A stretch of DNA of 53,728 bases from Pseudomonas nabeulensis (GCF_004682045.1 NZ_QUZT01000049.1:1-53728); one strand, 5' to 3'; shown: positions 26,711 through 35,342, counted from the first letter of the stretch. Made by a program: numbers and translations. Notes: generated from the letters alone by a model not told the origin.

Positions 26711-28327
26711 ATGCCGGTGATTGAATCCCTGATCGATCCCCACAGCCCCCAGTTCGCGCAAAACCGCGACGCCATGCTGGTGGGCATCCAGCACCTGCGC
26801 CAACTGGAACACACGCTGCTGAGCAAGGCACAGGAAGCCAAGCCCAAGTTCGACAAGCGCGGCCAACTGCTGCCGCGCGAGCGCCTTAACCTGCTGCTGG
26901 ACCCCGGCGCACCGTTCCTGGAGCTGGCAGGCCTGGCCGGCTACAAGCTGCACGATGACAAGGACGGCAGCGCGGCCGGTGGTGGGTTGATCGCTGGCAT
27001 CGGCTACGTCAGCGGCGTGCGCATGCTGGTGGTGGCCAACAACAGTGCGATCAAGGGCGGCACGATCTCGCCCACCGGCCTGAAAAAATCCCTGCGCCTG
27101 CAACAGATCGCCATGGAGAACAAACTGCCGGTGGTGACCCTGGCCGAAAGCGGCGGCGCCAACCTCAACTACGCGGCCGATATTTTCGTCGAAGGCGCAC
27201 GCAGCTTCGCCAACCAGGCGCGCATGTCGGCCATGGGCTTGCCGCAGATTACCGTGGTTCACGGCTCGGCCACGGCGGGCGGGGCCTATCAACCGGGCCT
27301 GTCGGATTATGTGGTGGTGGTACGCGGCAAGGCCAAGCTGTTTTTGGCCGGGCCACCGCTGCTCAAGGCGGCAACGGGTGAAGTGGCCACCGATGAAGAA
27401 CTGGGCGGCGCCGAGATGCACGCGCAAACCGCCGGGACCGCCGAATATCTGGCGGAAAACGATGCCGATGGCGTGCGCATCGCACGCGAGATCGTCAGCG
27501 CGTTGCCCTGGAATGATCGCTTGCAGGTGGAGCCCAAAAAAGCCTACGCGGAGCCGTTGTACCCCATCGAAGAGCTGTTGGGCCTGATCCCCGACGACCC
27601 GAAAAAACCCTACGACGTACGCGAAATCCTCGCACGCCTGGCCGACGCGTCGCACTTCCTCGAGTTCAAGGCCGAGTTCGATCCCCACACCGTCTGTGGC
27701 CACCTGCATATCCAGGGCCGCGCCGTCGGTGTGATCGGCAATAACGGTCCCATCACGCCCAAGGGCGCCAGCAAGGCGGCGCAGTTTATCCAGCTGTGCG
27801 ACCAGAGCCGTACGCCGCTGCTATTCCTGCACAACACCACCGGTTTTATGGTGGGCACCGAGTCCGAGCAGCAAGGCGTGATCAAGCACGGCGCGAAGAT
27901 GATCCAGGCAGTGGCCAATGCACGGGTGCCTAAACTGACGATTGTGGTGGGTGGCTCCTACGGCGCGGGCAACTATGCGATGTGCGGCCGGGGCCTCGAC
28001 CCGCGTTTTATCTTCGCCTGGCCCAACAGCCGCACGGCGGTGATGGGCGGTGCGCAGGCGGGCAAGGTGCTGCGCATCGTCACCGAGGCCAAGCAATTGA
28101 AAGACGGCCTGGTGCCCGACCCCAAGGTGCTGGACATGCTGGAACAGGTCACGGCGCAGAAGCTCGACAGCCAGTCCACCGCCCTGTACGGCAGTGCAAA
28201 CCTGTGGGACGACGGGCTGATTGATCCACGGGATACCCGGACCTTGCTCGGTTTTTTGCTGGATATCTGCCACGAGGCCGAGGCACGGCAGTTGCAACCT
28301 AATAGCTTTGGTGTGGCGCGTTTCTAA
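26711..28327 (+). CDS. atuC: Geranyl-CoA carboxylase, carboxyltransferase subunit AtuC
   Basis: A 538-residue carboxyltransferase beta subunit. With AtuF it forms biotin-dependent geranyl-CoA carboxylase, which makes isohexenyl-glutaconyl-CoA from cis-geranyl-CoA. Crotonase-fold halves carry the oxyanion motifs ESGGAN / GSATAGGAYQPG in the N domain and GNNGPI / GGSYGAGNYAM in the C domain. The substrate region (ANLNYAADIFVEGARSFANQ) differs from the YLPLQ...FGRIFYNQ pattern of methylcrotonyl-CoA carboxylase, and the AtuA/AtuB neighbours support geranyl-CoA. It starts 3 bases after atuB. Confidence 0.9.
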   Translation: MPVIESLIDPHSPQFAQNRDAMLVGIQHLRQLEHTLLSKAQEAKPKFDKRGQLLPRERLNLLLDPGAPFLELAGLAGYKLHDDKDGSAAGGGLIAGIGYVSGVRMLVVANNSAIKGGTISPTGLKKSLRLQQIAMENKLPVVTLAESGGANLNYAADIFVEGARSFANQARMSAMGLPQITVVHGSATAGGAYQPGLSDYVVVVRGKAKLFLAGPPLLKAATGEVATDEELGGAEMHAQTAGTAEYLAENDADGVRIAREIVSALPWNDRLQVEPKKAYAEPLYPIEELLGLIPDDPKKPYDVREILARLADASHFLEFKAEFDPHTVCGHLHIQGRAVGVIGNNGPITPKGASKAAQFIQLCDQSRTPLLFLHNTTGFMVGTESEQQGVIKHGAKMIQAVANARVPKLTIVVGGSYGAGNYAMCGRGLDPRFIFAWPNSRTAVMGGAQAGKVLRIVTEAKQLKDGLVPDPKVLDMLEQVTAQKLDSQSTALYGSANLWDDGLIDPRDTRTLLGFLLDICHEAEARQLQPNSFGVARF

Positions 28328-28333
28328 CCGGAG

Positions 28334-28344
28334 AACAAGAACAA
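28334..28344 (+). promoter_or_regulatory. Possible Hfq/Crc site at the atuD start
   Basis: AACAAGAACAA fits the A-A-N-A-A-N-A-A catabolite-repression motif bound by Hfq with Crc on mRNA in Pseudomonas. It overlaps the first base of the atuD ATG, just after the GGAG ribosome-binding site. Repression of this operon by preferred carbon sources is inferred. Confidence 0.5.
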
Positions 28345-29501
28345 TGATCTTTACCCAGGAACACCAGGAACTGCGCCGCACCGTGCGCGCCTTCGTTGAC
28401 CGCGAGATCAATCCCCACGTGGACGAATGGGAAAAAGCCGGGCGCTTTCCCATCCACGAGATCTTCCGCAAGGCCGGCGACCTCGGCCTGCTGGGCATCT
28501 CCAAGCCGGAAAAATTCGGCGGCATGGGCCTGGACTACAGCTACTCCATCGTTGCCGCCGAAGAGTTCGGCACCATCCGTTGCGGTGGCATCCCCATGTC
28601 CATCGGCGTGCAGACCGACATGTGCACCCCTGCCCTCGCCCGCTTCGGCAGCGATGAACTGCGCGACGAATTCCTGCGCCCGGCCATCAGCGGTGAGCAG
28701 GTGGGTTGCATCGGCGTCTCGGAAACCGGCGCCGGCTCCGACGTGGCCGGGCTCAAGACCCATGCGCGCAAGGACGGCGACGACTACGTGATCAACGGCA
28801 GCAAGATGTGGATCACCAACTCCCCCAGTGCCGACTTTATTTGCCTGCTGGCCAACACCTCCGACGACAAGCCGCATATCAACAAATCGCTGATCATGGT
28901 GCCGATGAACACCCCCGGCATCAGCGTCAGCCCGCCCCTGGAAAAACTCGGTATGCACAGCTCCGAGACCGCCCAGGTGTTCTTCGACAATGTGCGCATC
29001 CCCCAGCGCAATCGCATCGGCCAAGAAGGCGCGGGCTTCATGATGCAGATGTTGCAGTTCCAGGAAGAACGCCTGTTTGGCGCGGCCAATATGATCAAGG
29101 GCCTGGAGTACTGCGTCGACAGCACTATCGAGTACTGCAAGGAGCGCCAGACCTTCGGCAAGGCGCTGATCGACAACCAGGTGATCCACTTTCGCCTGGC
29201 TGAACTGTCCACCGAAATCGAGTGCCTGCGCGCCTTGGTCTACCAGGCCACCGAGCAATACATCAAAGGCCAGGACGTGACCCGCCTGGCATCGATGGCC
29301 AAGCTCAAGGCCGGACGCCTGGGCCGCGAAGTCAGCGACAGCTGCCTGCAATATTGGGGCGGCATGGGCTTTATGTGGGACAACCCGGTGGCGCGGGCGT
29401 ATCGCGATGTGCGGCTGGTGTCGATTGGCGGCGGTGCCGACGAAATCATGCTGGGCATCATCTGCAAATTGATGGGCACCTTGCCGGGGAAAAAACCATG
29501 A
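28344..29501 (+). CDS. atuD: AtuD, citronellyl-CoA dehydrogenase
   Basis: FAD-dependent acyl-CoA dehydrogenase of 385 residues. The N-terminal helical domain runs to about 115, then the FAD-binding motif region CIGVSETGAGSDVAG and KMWITNSPSADF. The C-terminal helical domain has FGKALIDNQVIHFRLAEL and ends with GGGADEIMLGIICKLMG, where the acidic residue occupies the usual catalytic/positioning site. ATG at 28344 has GGAG 10 bases upstream. In the Atu pathway this oxidises citronellyl-CoA to geranyl-CoA; isovaleryl-CoA-type activity is the main alternative. The stop overlaps atuE (ATGA). Confidence 0.88.
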   Translation: MIFTQEHQELRRTVRAFVDREINPHVDEWEKAGRFPIHEIFRKAGDLGLLGISKPEKFGGMGLDYSYSIVAAEEFGTIRCGGIPMSIGVQTDMCTPALARFGSDELRDEFLRPAISGEQVGCIGVSETGAGSDVAGLKTHARKDGDDYVINGSKMWITNSPSADFICLLANTSDDKPHINKSLIMVPMNTPGISVSPPLEKLGMHSSETAQVFFDNVRIPQRNRIGQEGAGFMMQMLQFQEERLFGAANMIKGLEYCVDSTIEYCKERQTFGKALIDNQVIHFRLAELSTEIECLRALVYQATEQYIKGQDVTRLASMAKLKAGRLGREVSDSCLQYWGGMGFMWDNPVARAYRDVRLVSIGGGADEIMLGIICKLMGTLPGKKP

Positions 29502-30259
29502 ATACCTTGCTGCTTGAGCCGCATAACGGCGTGCTGCACATCACCCTCAACCGCCCGCAAAGCCGCAATGCCATGAGCCTGGAAATGGTCAACGAATTGC
29601 GTGCGGTGTTGGCGCAACTGGACAGCCAGACACGGGCCGTGGTGATCAGCGGCGCCGGTGGGCACTTCTGCGCCGGGGCGGATGTGAAGGATCTGGTCAC
29701 GGCGGGCAATCAACTGCAGGCGCTGAACCGCGCATTTGGCACCTTGTTGCAAGAGGTTGAAGCGGTGCCGCAAGTGGTGATCGTGGTACTGCAAGGTGCG
29801 GTGCTGGGCGGTGGGTTTGGGTTGGCGTGCGTGAGTGATATTGCGATTGCCGACCACCAGGCCCAGTTCGGTTTGCCCGAGACCAGCCTGGGCTTGCTGC
29901 CGGCGCAGATTGCGCCGTTTGTGGTCAAGCGCATCGGGTTGACCCAAGCGCGCCGACTCGCACTGACGGCAGCACGCTTTGATGGTGTCGAGGCTGAGCG
30001 CTTGGGCGTCGTGCACTTTACCGAGCGTGATGCGCAGGGGTTGGCCGAGCGATTGGATGAAGTGCTGGGGCACGTGTTGCGCTGTGCGCCGGTAGCGAAT
30101 GGGCGGACCAAGCAGTTGTTGCTGGCGAGTGTGGATGAGCCGCTTGAAAGGGTGCTGGATCGCGGGGCGCAGTGGTTTGCCGAGGCTGTGCGAGGGGAGG
30201 AAGGGATTGAGGGGACGCAGGCGTTTGTGCAGAAAAGGAAACCTCGGTGGTGCAGATGA
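29498..30259 (+). CDS. atuE: AtuE, isohexenylglutaconyl-CoA hydratase
   Basis: Enoyl-CoA hydratase/isomerase (crotonase) family, 253 residues. Motifs: LNRPQSRNAMS near the start, the oxyanion-hole segments GAGGHFCAGADVKDL and GAVLGGGFGLACVSD, and FGLPETSLGLLPAQ. The ATG overlaps the atuD stop by four bases. In the Atu pathway it hydrates isohexenyl-glutaconyl-CoA, the product of the AtuC/AtuF carboxylase. The last ~60 codons use less typical third positions (more G and T) than the upstream genes. Confidence 0.87.
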   Translation: MNTLLLEPHNGVLHITLNRPQSRNAMSLEMVNELRAVLAQLDSQTRAVVISGAGGHFCAGADVKDLVTAGNQLQALNRAFGTLLQEVEAVPQVVIVVLQGAVLGGGFGLACVSDIAIADHQAQFGLPETSLGLLPAQIAPFVVKRIGLTQARRLALTAARFDGVEAERLGVVHFTERDAQGLAERLDEVLGHVLRCAPVANGRTKQLLLASVDEPLERVLDRGAQWFAEAVRGEEGIEGTQAFVQKRKPRWCR

Positions 30260-30262
30260 CGC

Positions 30263-30366
30263 TATCGGGGGCAAGCCCCCTCCCACATTGGATTGGGTTC
30301 ACACATTTGCATTTGTGAATACAGTCAAGTGTGGGAGGGGGCTTGCCCCCGATGAGGCCCTGACAG
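30263..30366. repeat. REPIN inside the atu operon
   Basis: Two inverted REP arms (30263-30289 and 30329-30366) on GGGGGCAAGCCCCCTCCCACA, separated by about 40 bases. They fill the 134-base gap between atuE and atuF, two co-directional genes whose products work in one pathway. The hairpin may stabilise atuABCDE mRNA 3' ends or reduce read-through into atuF. Confidence 0.88.
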
Positions 30367-30393
30367 ACACCCCATCAACCAAGGGATAACCCC

Positions 30394-32277
30394 ATGCCCA
30401 CCTTCAGCAAAATCCTCATCGCCAACCGCGGCGAAATCGCCTGCCGCCTCCAGCGTACCGCCCAGGCCCTGGGCTACCGCACCGTGGCCGTCTATAGCGA
30501 TGCCGACGCCCAGGCCCTGCACGTGCAGATGGCCGACGAGGCCGTCCACATCGGCCCGGCTCCGGTACAGCAGTCGTACCTCAACATCACGGCCATCCTC
30601 GACGCCGCAACCCTCACCGGCGCCGACGCCGTCCACCCCGGCTACGGCTTCCTCTCCGAAAACCCCGAATTCGCCCGCGCCTGCCTGGCGGCAGGCCTGA
30701 CCTTTATCGGCCCCAGCGTCGAGGCCATCGAACTGATGGGCAGCAAGCGCCTGTCCAAGCTCGCCATGCTCGACGCGGATGTGCCGTGCATCGCCGGCTA
30801 CCAGGGCAGCGCCCAAGACGACGCCACCCTGCAACACGAAGCCGAACGCATCGGCTACCCGCTGATGATCAAGGCCAGCGCGGGCGGCGGTGGACGGGGC
30901 ATGCGCCTGGTCCACAGTGCCGACGCCCTGCTGGACAATTTGCACACCGCCCGCTCGGAGGCCAAAAACGCCTTCGGCAGCGATGAGTTGATCCTCGAAC
31001 AGGCCCTGATCGACCCGCGCCACGTCGAGATCCAACTGTTCGGCGACAGCCACGGCCACCTGGTCTACCTCGGTGAACGCGATTGCTCGATCCAGCGTCG
31101 CCATCAAAAAGTCATCGAAGAGGCGCCCTGCCCGGTGATAACGCCCGCCCTGCGCCAGGCCATGGGCGAAGCCGCCCTCAAGGCCGGGCGCGCGGTGAAC
31201 TACGTTGGCGCGGGCACCGTGGAGTTCCTGCTCGACCGCGACGGCCGGTTCTACTTTCTGGAAATGAACACCCGCTTGCAGGTGGAGCATCCGGTCACCG
31301 AGTTGATCACCGGCCTCGACCTGGTGGAGTGGCAATTGCAGATTGCCGCTGGCCAGCCGCTGCCGCTGAGCCAAGAGGCTGTCACGCTGAGCGGTCACGC
31401 CATGGAGGTGCGCCTGTACGCCGAAGACCCGGCCCGGGGCTTCCTGCCGCAAACCGGCGATGTGCTGCGCTGGCAACCGGCGGCGGGTGTGCGTACCGAT
31501 CATGGGGTTGTCGAAGGGCAGCGCATCAGCCCGTACTATGACCCGATGCTGGGCAAGATCATTGCCCACGGCGCCACGCGTGAAGAGGCGCGGCGCAAGT
31601 TGTTGCGCGCCGTCGAAGACACGTTGCTGTTGGGCGTCGCCACCAACCAGCGACTGCTGGTGGATTTGCTCAAGCATCCGGACTTCATCGCAGGCGATTT
31701 CAGCACCGGGTTTATCGCCGAGCACTTCAACGAGATCCCCCGACCCATCGCGTCAAACCAACAGCTTTCCCTGGCCGCCGCGCTGTTTTATCAACACGGC
31801 GCTGACCAGCATCCAAAACAATTGGCGGGCTGGCGCAACAACGCGGGTGTCCCTGGCACCTACCGTCTGGAGGTCAATGACGCACTGCACAGCGTCACCG
31901 TCGAGCCGTTGCCCCTCACCCTCGACGGCCGCCACGCCATCGTGGTGCTCAATGGCATCCGCCGCCGCATCGCCTATTACCTCGACGGCGACCAACTGTG
32001 GCTACCGGGCTTGACGGTCATCAACCGTACCCAGCAAGCCGCCAGTCGCCAGGCGGACGCCAGCAGCGGGACCGTCAAAGCGCCGATGGATGGCGCCATC
32101 GTCGATGTGCGGGTCAGGGTCGGCGACCGAGTGAGCAAGGGCCAACTGTTGCTGGTGTTGGAAGCGATGAAAATGGAGCACCCGCTCACTGCCGGCATCG
32201 ACGGCGTGATCACGGGCGTGCAGGTCATCACCGGCGATCAGGTGCGCAATCGCCAGGTTCTGCTGGAGATCGAATAA
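30394..32277 (+). CDS. atuF: Geranyl-CoA carboxylase, biotin subunit AtuF
   Basis: A 627-residue alpha subunit: biotin carboxylase domain (about 1-450) with ILIANRGEIACR, the ATP-grasp glycine loop ASAGGGGRGMRL and MNTRLQVEHPVTE, and a C-terminal biotinyl domain with EAMKMEH in which Lys593 carries biotin. It carboxylates biotin with ATP and bicarbonate and hands it to AtuC. AAGGGA lies before the ATG. It is separated from atuE by a REPIN. No atuG or atuH follows, unlike P. aeruginosa, so the acyl-CoA synthetase step must be encoded elsewhere. Methylcrotonyl-CoA carboxylase alpha (LiuD) is the close alternative; synteny decides. Confidence 0.88.
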   Translation: MPTFSKILIANRGEIACRLQRTAQALGYRTVAVYSDADAQALHVQMADEAVHIGPAPVQQSYLNITAILDAATLTGADAVHPGYGFLSENPEFARACLAAGLTFIGPSVEAIELMGSKRLSKLAMLDADVPCIAGYQGSAQDDATLQHEAERIGYPLMIKASAGGGGRGMRLVHSADALLDNLHTARSEAKNAFGSDELILEQALIDPRHVEIQLFGDSHGHLVYLGERDCSIQRRHQKVIEEAPCPVITPALRQAMGEAALKAGRAVNYVGAGTVEFLLDRDGRFYFLEMNTRLQVEHPVTELITGLDLVEWQLQIAAGQPLPLSQEAVTLSGHAMEVRLYAEDPARGFLPQTGDVLRWQPAAGVRTDHGVVEGQRISPYYDPMLGKIIAHGATREEARRKLLRAVEDTLLLGVATNQRLLVDLLKHPDFIAGDFSTGFIAEHFNEIPRPIASNQQLSLAAALFYQHGADQHPKQLAGWRNNAGVPGTYRLEVNDALHSVTVEPLPLTLDGRHAIVVLNGIRRRIAYYLDGDQLWLPGLTVINRTQQAASRQADASSGTVKAPMDGAIVDVRVRVGDRVSKGQLLLVLEAMKMEHPLTAGIDGVITGVQVITGDQVRNRQVLLEIE

Positions 32278-32352
32278 CGCCCCTAGGCGGAACTACACGG
32301 CCGGGCTACGCTCTATCCCCATCAGGAAAGGACGAGTACGGGAACCTGCACC

Positions 32353-32895
32353 ATGCCTCATTGGCTGATTATTGACCTTGAAGCCACTACGGATGACGGC
32401 GGCTGGCCCGTGACGGAGATGGAAGTCATCGAGATCGGCGCGAGCCTGGTGAACCGCCAGGGTCGCGAGCTGGATCACTTCCAGCGTTTTGTGCGGCCGC
32501 TGCGTCGCCCCTTGCTGACGCCGTTCTGCCGTCAGTTGACGCACATCACCCAAGCCAATATCGACAGCGCCGCGCCGATCACCGAGGTGTGGCCACTGTT
32601 CGAGCGCTGGCTGGGCCAGCATCAGCCGCGCCTGGAAGGCTGGGCGAGCTGGGGCGACTATGATCGCAAGCAGTTGGAGCTGGAGTGGCAACGCCATGGC
32701 CTGGCCAGCGCGCTCGCCGATACGCCCCATGTGAACCTCAAGCAGCGCTTCGCCAAGGCCCGGCGCCTGGACAAGCCCTTGGGGCTTAACGGTGCGCTGC
32801 AATTGGCGGGGATGCAGTTCCATGGCCAACAACATCGAGCACTGGAGGATGCGCGCAACACCGCGCGCCTGCTGCCGCTGATTTTGCCGGTCTAG
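32353..32895 (+). CDS. DEDDh 3'-5' exonuclease, ERI-1/KapD-like
   Basis: A 180-residue exonuclease of the DnaQ superfamily. Exo I: Asp8 and Glu10 (IIDLEAT). Exo II: the aspartate in WGDYDRKQL (102 or 104). Exo III: His161 and Asp166 (HRALEDARN). The pattern is that of ERI-1-like RNases that trim structured RNA 3' ends. It stands alone, 75 bases after atuF, with no clear operon partner. Its substrate (RNA or DNA) is not decided by sequence. Confidence 0.82.
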   Translation: MPHWLIIDLEATTDDGGWPVTEMEVIEIGASLVNRQGRELDHFQRFVRPLRRPLLTPFCRQLTHITQANIDSAAPITEVWPLFERWLGQHQPRLEGWASWGDYDRKQLELEWQRHGLASALADTPHVNLKQRFAKARRLDKPLGLNGALQLAGMQFHGQQHRALEDARNTARLLPLILPV

Positions 32896-32957
32896 GCAGC
32901 TCCCCTGCCCTTGGGCATACTGGCCGACCTTTCCAGACCCTTTCCGAGGATTCACCC

Positions 32958-33242
32958 ATGTTTAAAGTCAACGAGTACTTCGACGGCACCGTCAAGTCGA
33001 TCGCTTTCGGCACCGCAGAAGGTCCGGCGACCATCGGCGTGATGGCCCCGGGTGAATACGAATTCGGCACTGCCCAGCGTGAAATCATGCACGTGGTCTC
33101 CGGCGCCCTGACCGTCAAGCTGCCCGACGCCGCCGAATGGGAAACCTTCGCCGCCGGCAGCCAATTCAACGTACCGGCCAACAGCAAGTTCCAGCTGAAG
33201 GTCGCCGTGGACACCGCTTACCTGTGCGAATACCGCGGCTAA
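32958..33242 (+). CDS. ppnP: Pyrimidine/purine nucleoside phosphorylase PpnP
   Basis: A 94-residue single-domain cupin of the DUF1255/YaiE family, the full family length. Typical stretches are MFKVNEYFDG, GEYEFGTAQREIMHVVSG and NVPANSKFQLKV. PpnP splits several nucleosides with phosphate into base and ribose-1-phosphate in the cytosol. GAGGA is upstream of the ATG, and an intrinsic terminator follows 18 bases after the stop. Confidence 0.92.
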   Translation: MFKVNEYFDGTVKSIAFGTAEGPATIGVMAPGEYEFGTAQREIMHVVSGALTVKLPDAAEWETFAAGSQFNVPANSKFQLKVAVDTAYLCEYRG

Positions 33243-33255
33243 GTGCCCACGCGCT

Positions 33256-33293
33256 AAAAAAATGCCCGTCTCGCAGGAGACGGGCATTTTTTT
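33256..33293. terminator. Bidirectional intrinsic terminator
   Basis: A 12-bp perfect stem AATGCCCGTCTC (33261-33272) / GAGACGGGCATT (33277-33288) with GCAG loop, a T run on the right and an A run on the left. It ends ppnP on the plus strand and the MOSC gene on the minus strand; its T run overlaps the MOSC stop codon. Confidence 0.93.
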
Positions 33294-34098
33294 ATTCCAG
33301 GATCGTCACCGGCATGCCCACTTCCAGGCGCCCGATTCCATCGTTGACCAGGTTCTGGCCGAAAATCGCACCGTCGTCGGTCTTGCGATAGGCCTCCAGG
33401 GTAGCGAAGGGTTCGCGGTCAGCACTGCGCTCGCCGGTCTGTGGATCGATGGTGGTGAGAATGCAGCGCGAACACGGTTTGACCGCACGAAACTCTACAT
33501 CGCCAATGCGCAGGCGTTTCCAGCCGTCCTCGGCAAACGCAGCGCTGCCTTCGACCACCAGGTTGGGGCGAAAACGCAGCATCTCCATCGGGCGGCCGAT
33601 GCGCTGGGAAAGATCATCCAGCGACGCCTGGCCGATCACCAGCAACGGGTAACCATCGGCGAACGCCACTTGGTCGTCGTCCTTGCCATAACCGGCCTGG
33701 GTGGTGCGGGCGCGTTCCAACGGGATCTGCACCAGCCGCGTGGGCTTGCCGATGAAATCGCTGACCCAAGCAGCGGCGGCGTCGCCAGCATCCGGTACGC
33801 GCAAAGTGTCACGCCAGATGGTCACGCCCCGCAGCTCGGCCTCGCTACCGGGCAAGGCCACGTCCAGCGGCGCATGGCCTGGCGAACTCAGGGTCAGGCC
33901 ACCGGCGCTGTTCCACAACGCCGACAGTTGGCTCATCTTCGCCACCGCGCGTTGGGTGAGGAAACGTCCGCTGGCTTCATCCACCAGCATCCAGCGTCGG
34001 TCACCGTCCAGCCCAAGCTTATCCAGGCCGATCTGCTGCAAGACCTCGGCCTTGCCGGACTTCAAGGGGTAACGGTACAACGCGCTGAGACGAAGCAT
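33292..34098 (-). CDS. MOSC domain protein, YcbX-like
   Basis: A 268-residue protein with an N-terminal MOSC_N beta-barrel (LSALYRYPLKSGKAE, then GDRRWMLVDE) and a MOSC domain (about 110-265) with the conserved cysteine motif KPCSRCILTTIDPQTG. MOSC proteins bind molybdenum cofactor or act as sulfur carriers; YcbX reduces N-hydroxylated compounds with a reductase partner. The ferredoxin-like C-terminal domain of E. coli YcbX is absent here, so it would need a separate electron donor. It is probably a single-gene unit between the shared terminator and a REPIN. Confidence 0.85.
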   Translation of the reverse strand: MLRLSALYRYPLKSGKAEVLQQIGLDKLGLDGDRRWMLVDEASGRFLTQRAVAKMSQLSALWNSAGGLTLSSPGHAPLDVALPGSEAELRGVTIWRDTLRVPDAGDAAAAWVSDFIGKPTRLVQIPLERARTTQAGYGKDDDQVAFADGYPLLVIGQASLDDLSQRIGRPMEMLRFRPNLVVEGSAAFAEDGWKRLRIGDVEFRAVKPCSRCILTTIDPQTGERSADREPFATLEAYRKTDDGAIFGQNLVNDGIGRLEVGMPVTILE

Positions 34099-34140
34099 GG
34101 GCCTGCATTCCTGGAAGGAGAAAGCTCACACTATATCGTG

Positions 34141-34270
34141 TAGTGAGCGGGCTTGCCCCGCGCTGGGGGGCGAAGCCGCCCCAAGACCAGGCAACTCGGT
34201 CTTTCTGACACACCGCAGCGGCCTTATTGGGGCGGCTTCGCCACCCAGCGCGGGGCAAGCCCGCTCACTA
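34141..34270. repeat. REP pair, second family, between cheV and the MOSC gene
   Basis: Inverted arms TAGTGAGCGGGCTTGCCCCG (from 34141) and CGGGGCAAGCCCGCTCACTA (to 34270), with GGCGAAGCCGCC inner parts. Same family as the copy at 21155-21282. It separates two minus-strand genes. Confidence 0.87.
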
Positions 34271-34306
34271 CAAAGCGGGGTACCTCTGGGATGGCACGGC
34301 GGTGTG

Positions 34307-35242
34307 TCAGGCAGGCACTTCGTCCAGCAACAGACGTTGACGCACCACATCCACCAGCTTGTCGGGCTGGAATTTGGACAGGAAATTGTCGCAGCCGACC
34401 TTCTTGACCATCGAATCGTTGAAGCTGCCCGACAGCGAGGTGTGCAGCACCACGTAGAGCCCGCGCAGGCGCGGGTCGTTGCGGATTTCGGTGGTGAGGC
34501 GGTAGCCGTCCATCTCGGGCATTTCGGCGTCGGTGAAGACCATCAGCAGCTTGTCAGTCATCACCTGGCCGCTGTCGGCCCAGGCCTTGAGCATGTTCAA
34601 CGCCTTGAGGCCGTCGCTGGCGATGTGCATTTTCACGCCCAATTGGCCGAGGGTGTCGCGCAATTGCGACAGCGCCACGTTGGAGTCGTCCACCAGCAGC
34701 ACTTCACGGCCTCGGGCGCGTTCCAGCACAGGGTCTTCGAGTTTTTCGCGGGAAACCTTGGCGTTGTACGGCACGATCTCGGCGAGGACTTTTTCCACGT
34801 CGATGATCTCCACCAACTGGTCGTCAACCTTGCTGATGGCGGTGAGGTAATGCTGGCGACCGGCGCTGGTCGGTGGTGGCAGGATGGCTTCCCAGTTCAT
34901 GTTGACGATGCGGTCGACGCCGCCCACCAGGAACGCCTGCACCGAGCGATTGTACTCGGTGACGATGATGGTGCTGTTGGGCCCCGGCACCAGCGGGCGC
35001 ATGCCGATGGCCTGGGACAGGTCAATCACTGGGAGGGTCTGGCCCCGCAAGTTCACCACACCACACACGAAGGGATGACGCTGGGGCATCAGAGTCAACT
35101 TGGGCAGTTGCAACACCTCTTGCACCTTGAACACGTTGATCGCGAACAGCTGCCGCCCGGCCAGGCGAAACATGAGGATCTCCAGGCGATTCTCACCCAC
35201 CAGTTGTGTGCGTTGATCTACCGTGTCGAGAATGCCGGCCAT
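34307..35242 (-). CDS. cheV: Chemotaxis coupling protein CheV
   Basis: A 311-residue CheV: N-terminal CheW-like domain (about 15-160) with VNLRGQTLPVIDLSQAIG, then a receiver domain (about 178-308) with acidic DD (185-186), phospho-acceptor Asp238 (FTDAEMPEMDG) and a serine in HTSLSG. CheV links chemoreceptors to CheA and can take phosphate from it. GGAG is 6 bases upstream of the ATG, and a perfect-looking FliA promoter lies 47 bases upstream, tying it to flagellar class IV genes. It is outside the main che block, as cheV usually is. Confidence 0.93.
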   Translation of the reverse strand: MAGILDTVDQRTQLVGENRLEILMFRLAGRQLFAINVFKVQEVLQLPKLTLMPQRHPFVCGVVNLRGQTLPVIDLSQAIGMRPLVPGPNSTIIVTEYNRSVQAFLVGGVDRIVNMNWEAILPPPTSAGRQHYLTAISKVDDQLVEIIDVEKVLAEIVPYNAKVSREKLEDPVLERARGREVLLVDDSNVALSQLRDTLGQLGVKMHIASDGLKALNMLKAWADSGQVMTDKLLMVFTDAEMPEMDGYRLTTEIRNDPRLRGLYVVLHTSLSGSFNDSMVKKVGCDNFLSKFQPDKLVDVVRQRLLLDEVPA

Positions 35243-35288
35243 TAAAAGCTCCTGGTGCGCTAAGGGGTTGTGCAGTTCATAAGGCTCT

Positions 35289-35315
35289 TTATCGGCGGCG
35301 AACGCCGAATCTTGA
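35289..35315 (-). promoter_or_regulatory. FliA (sigma-28) promoter of cheV
   Basis: On the minus strand TCAAGATT (35308-35315), 11 bases, GCCGATAA (35289-35296). The -10 is the exact sigma-28 consensus and the -35 TCAAG with this spacing is typical of Pseudomonas FliA promoters. The cheV start is 47 bases downstream. Confidence 0.88.
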
Positions 35316-35342
35316 CCCTACTAAAATGCCACGCAAATCCAT

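Noticed and set aside
24043..32277. Leucine/isovalerate (liu) cluster instead of atu
   Set aside because: The carboxylase subunits and dehydrogenase could fit liu, but DUF1446 AtuA and the SDR AtuB are not part of liu, no HMG-CoA lyase gene follows, and the divergent TetR gene with paired palindromes matches atuR.
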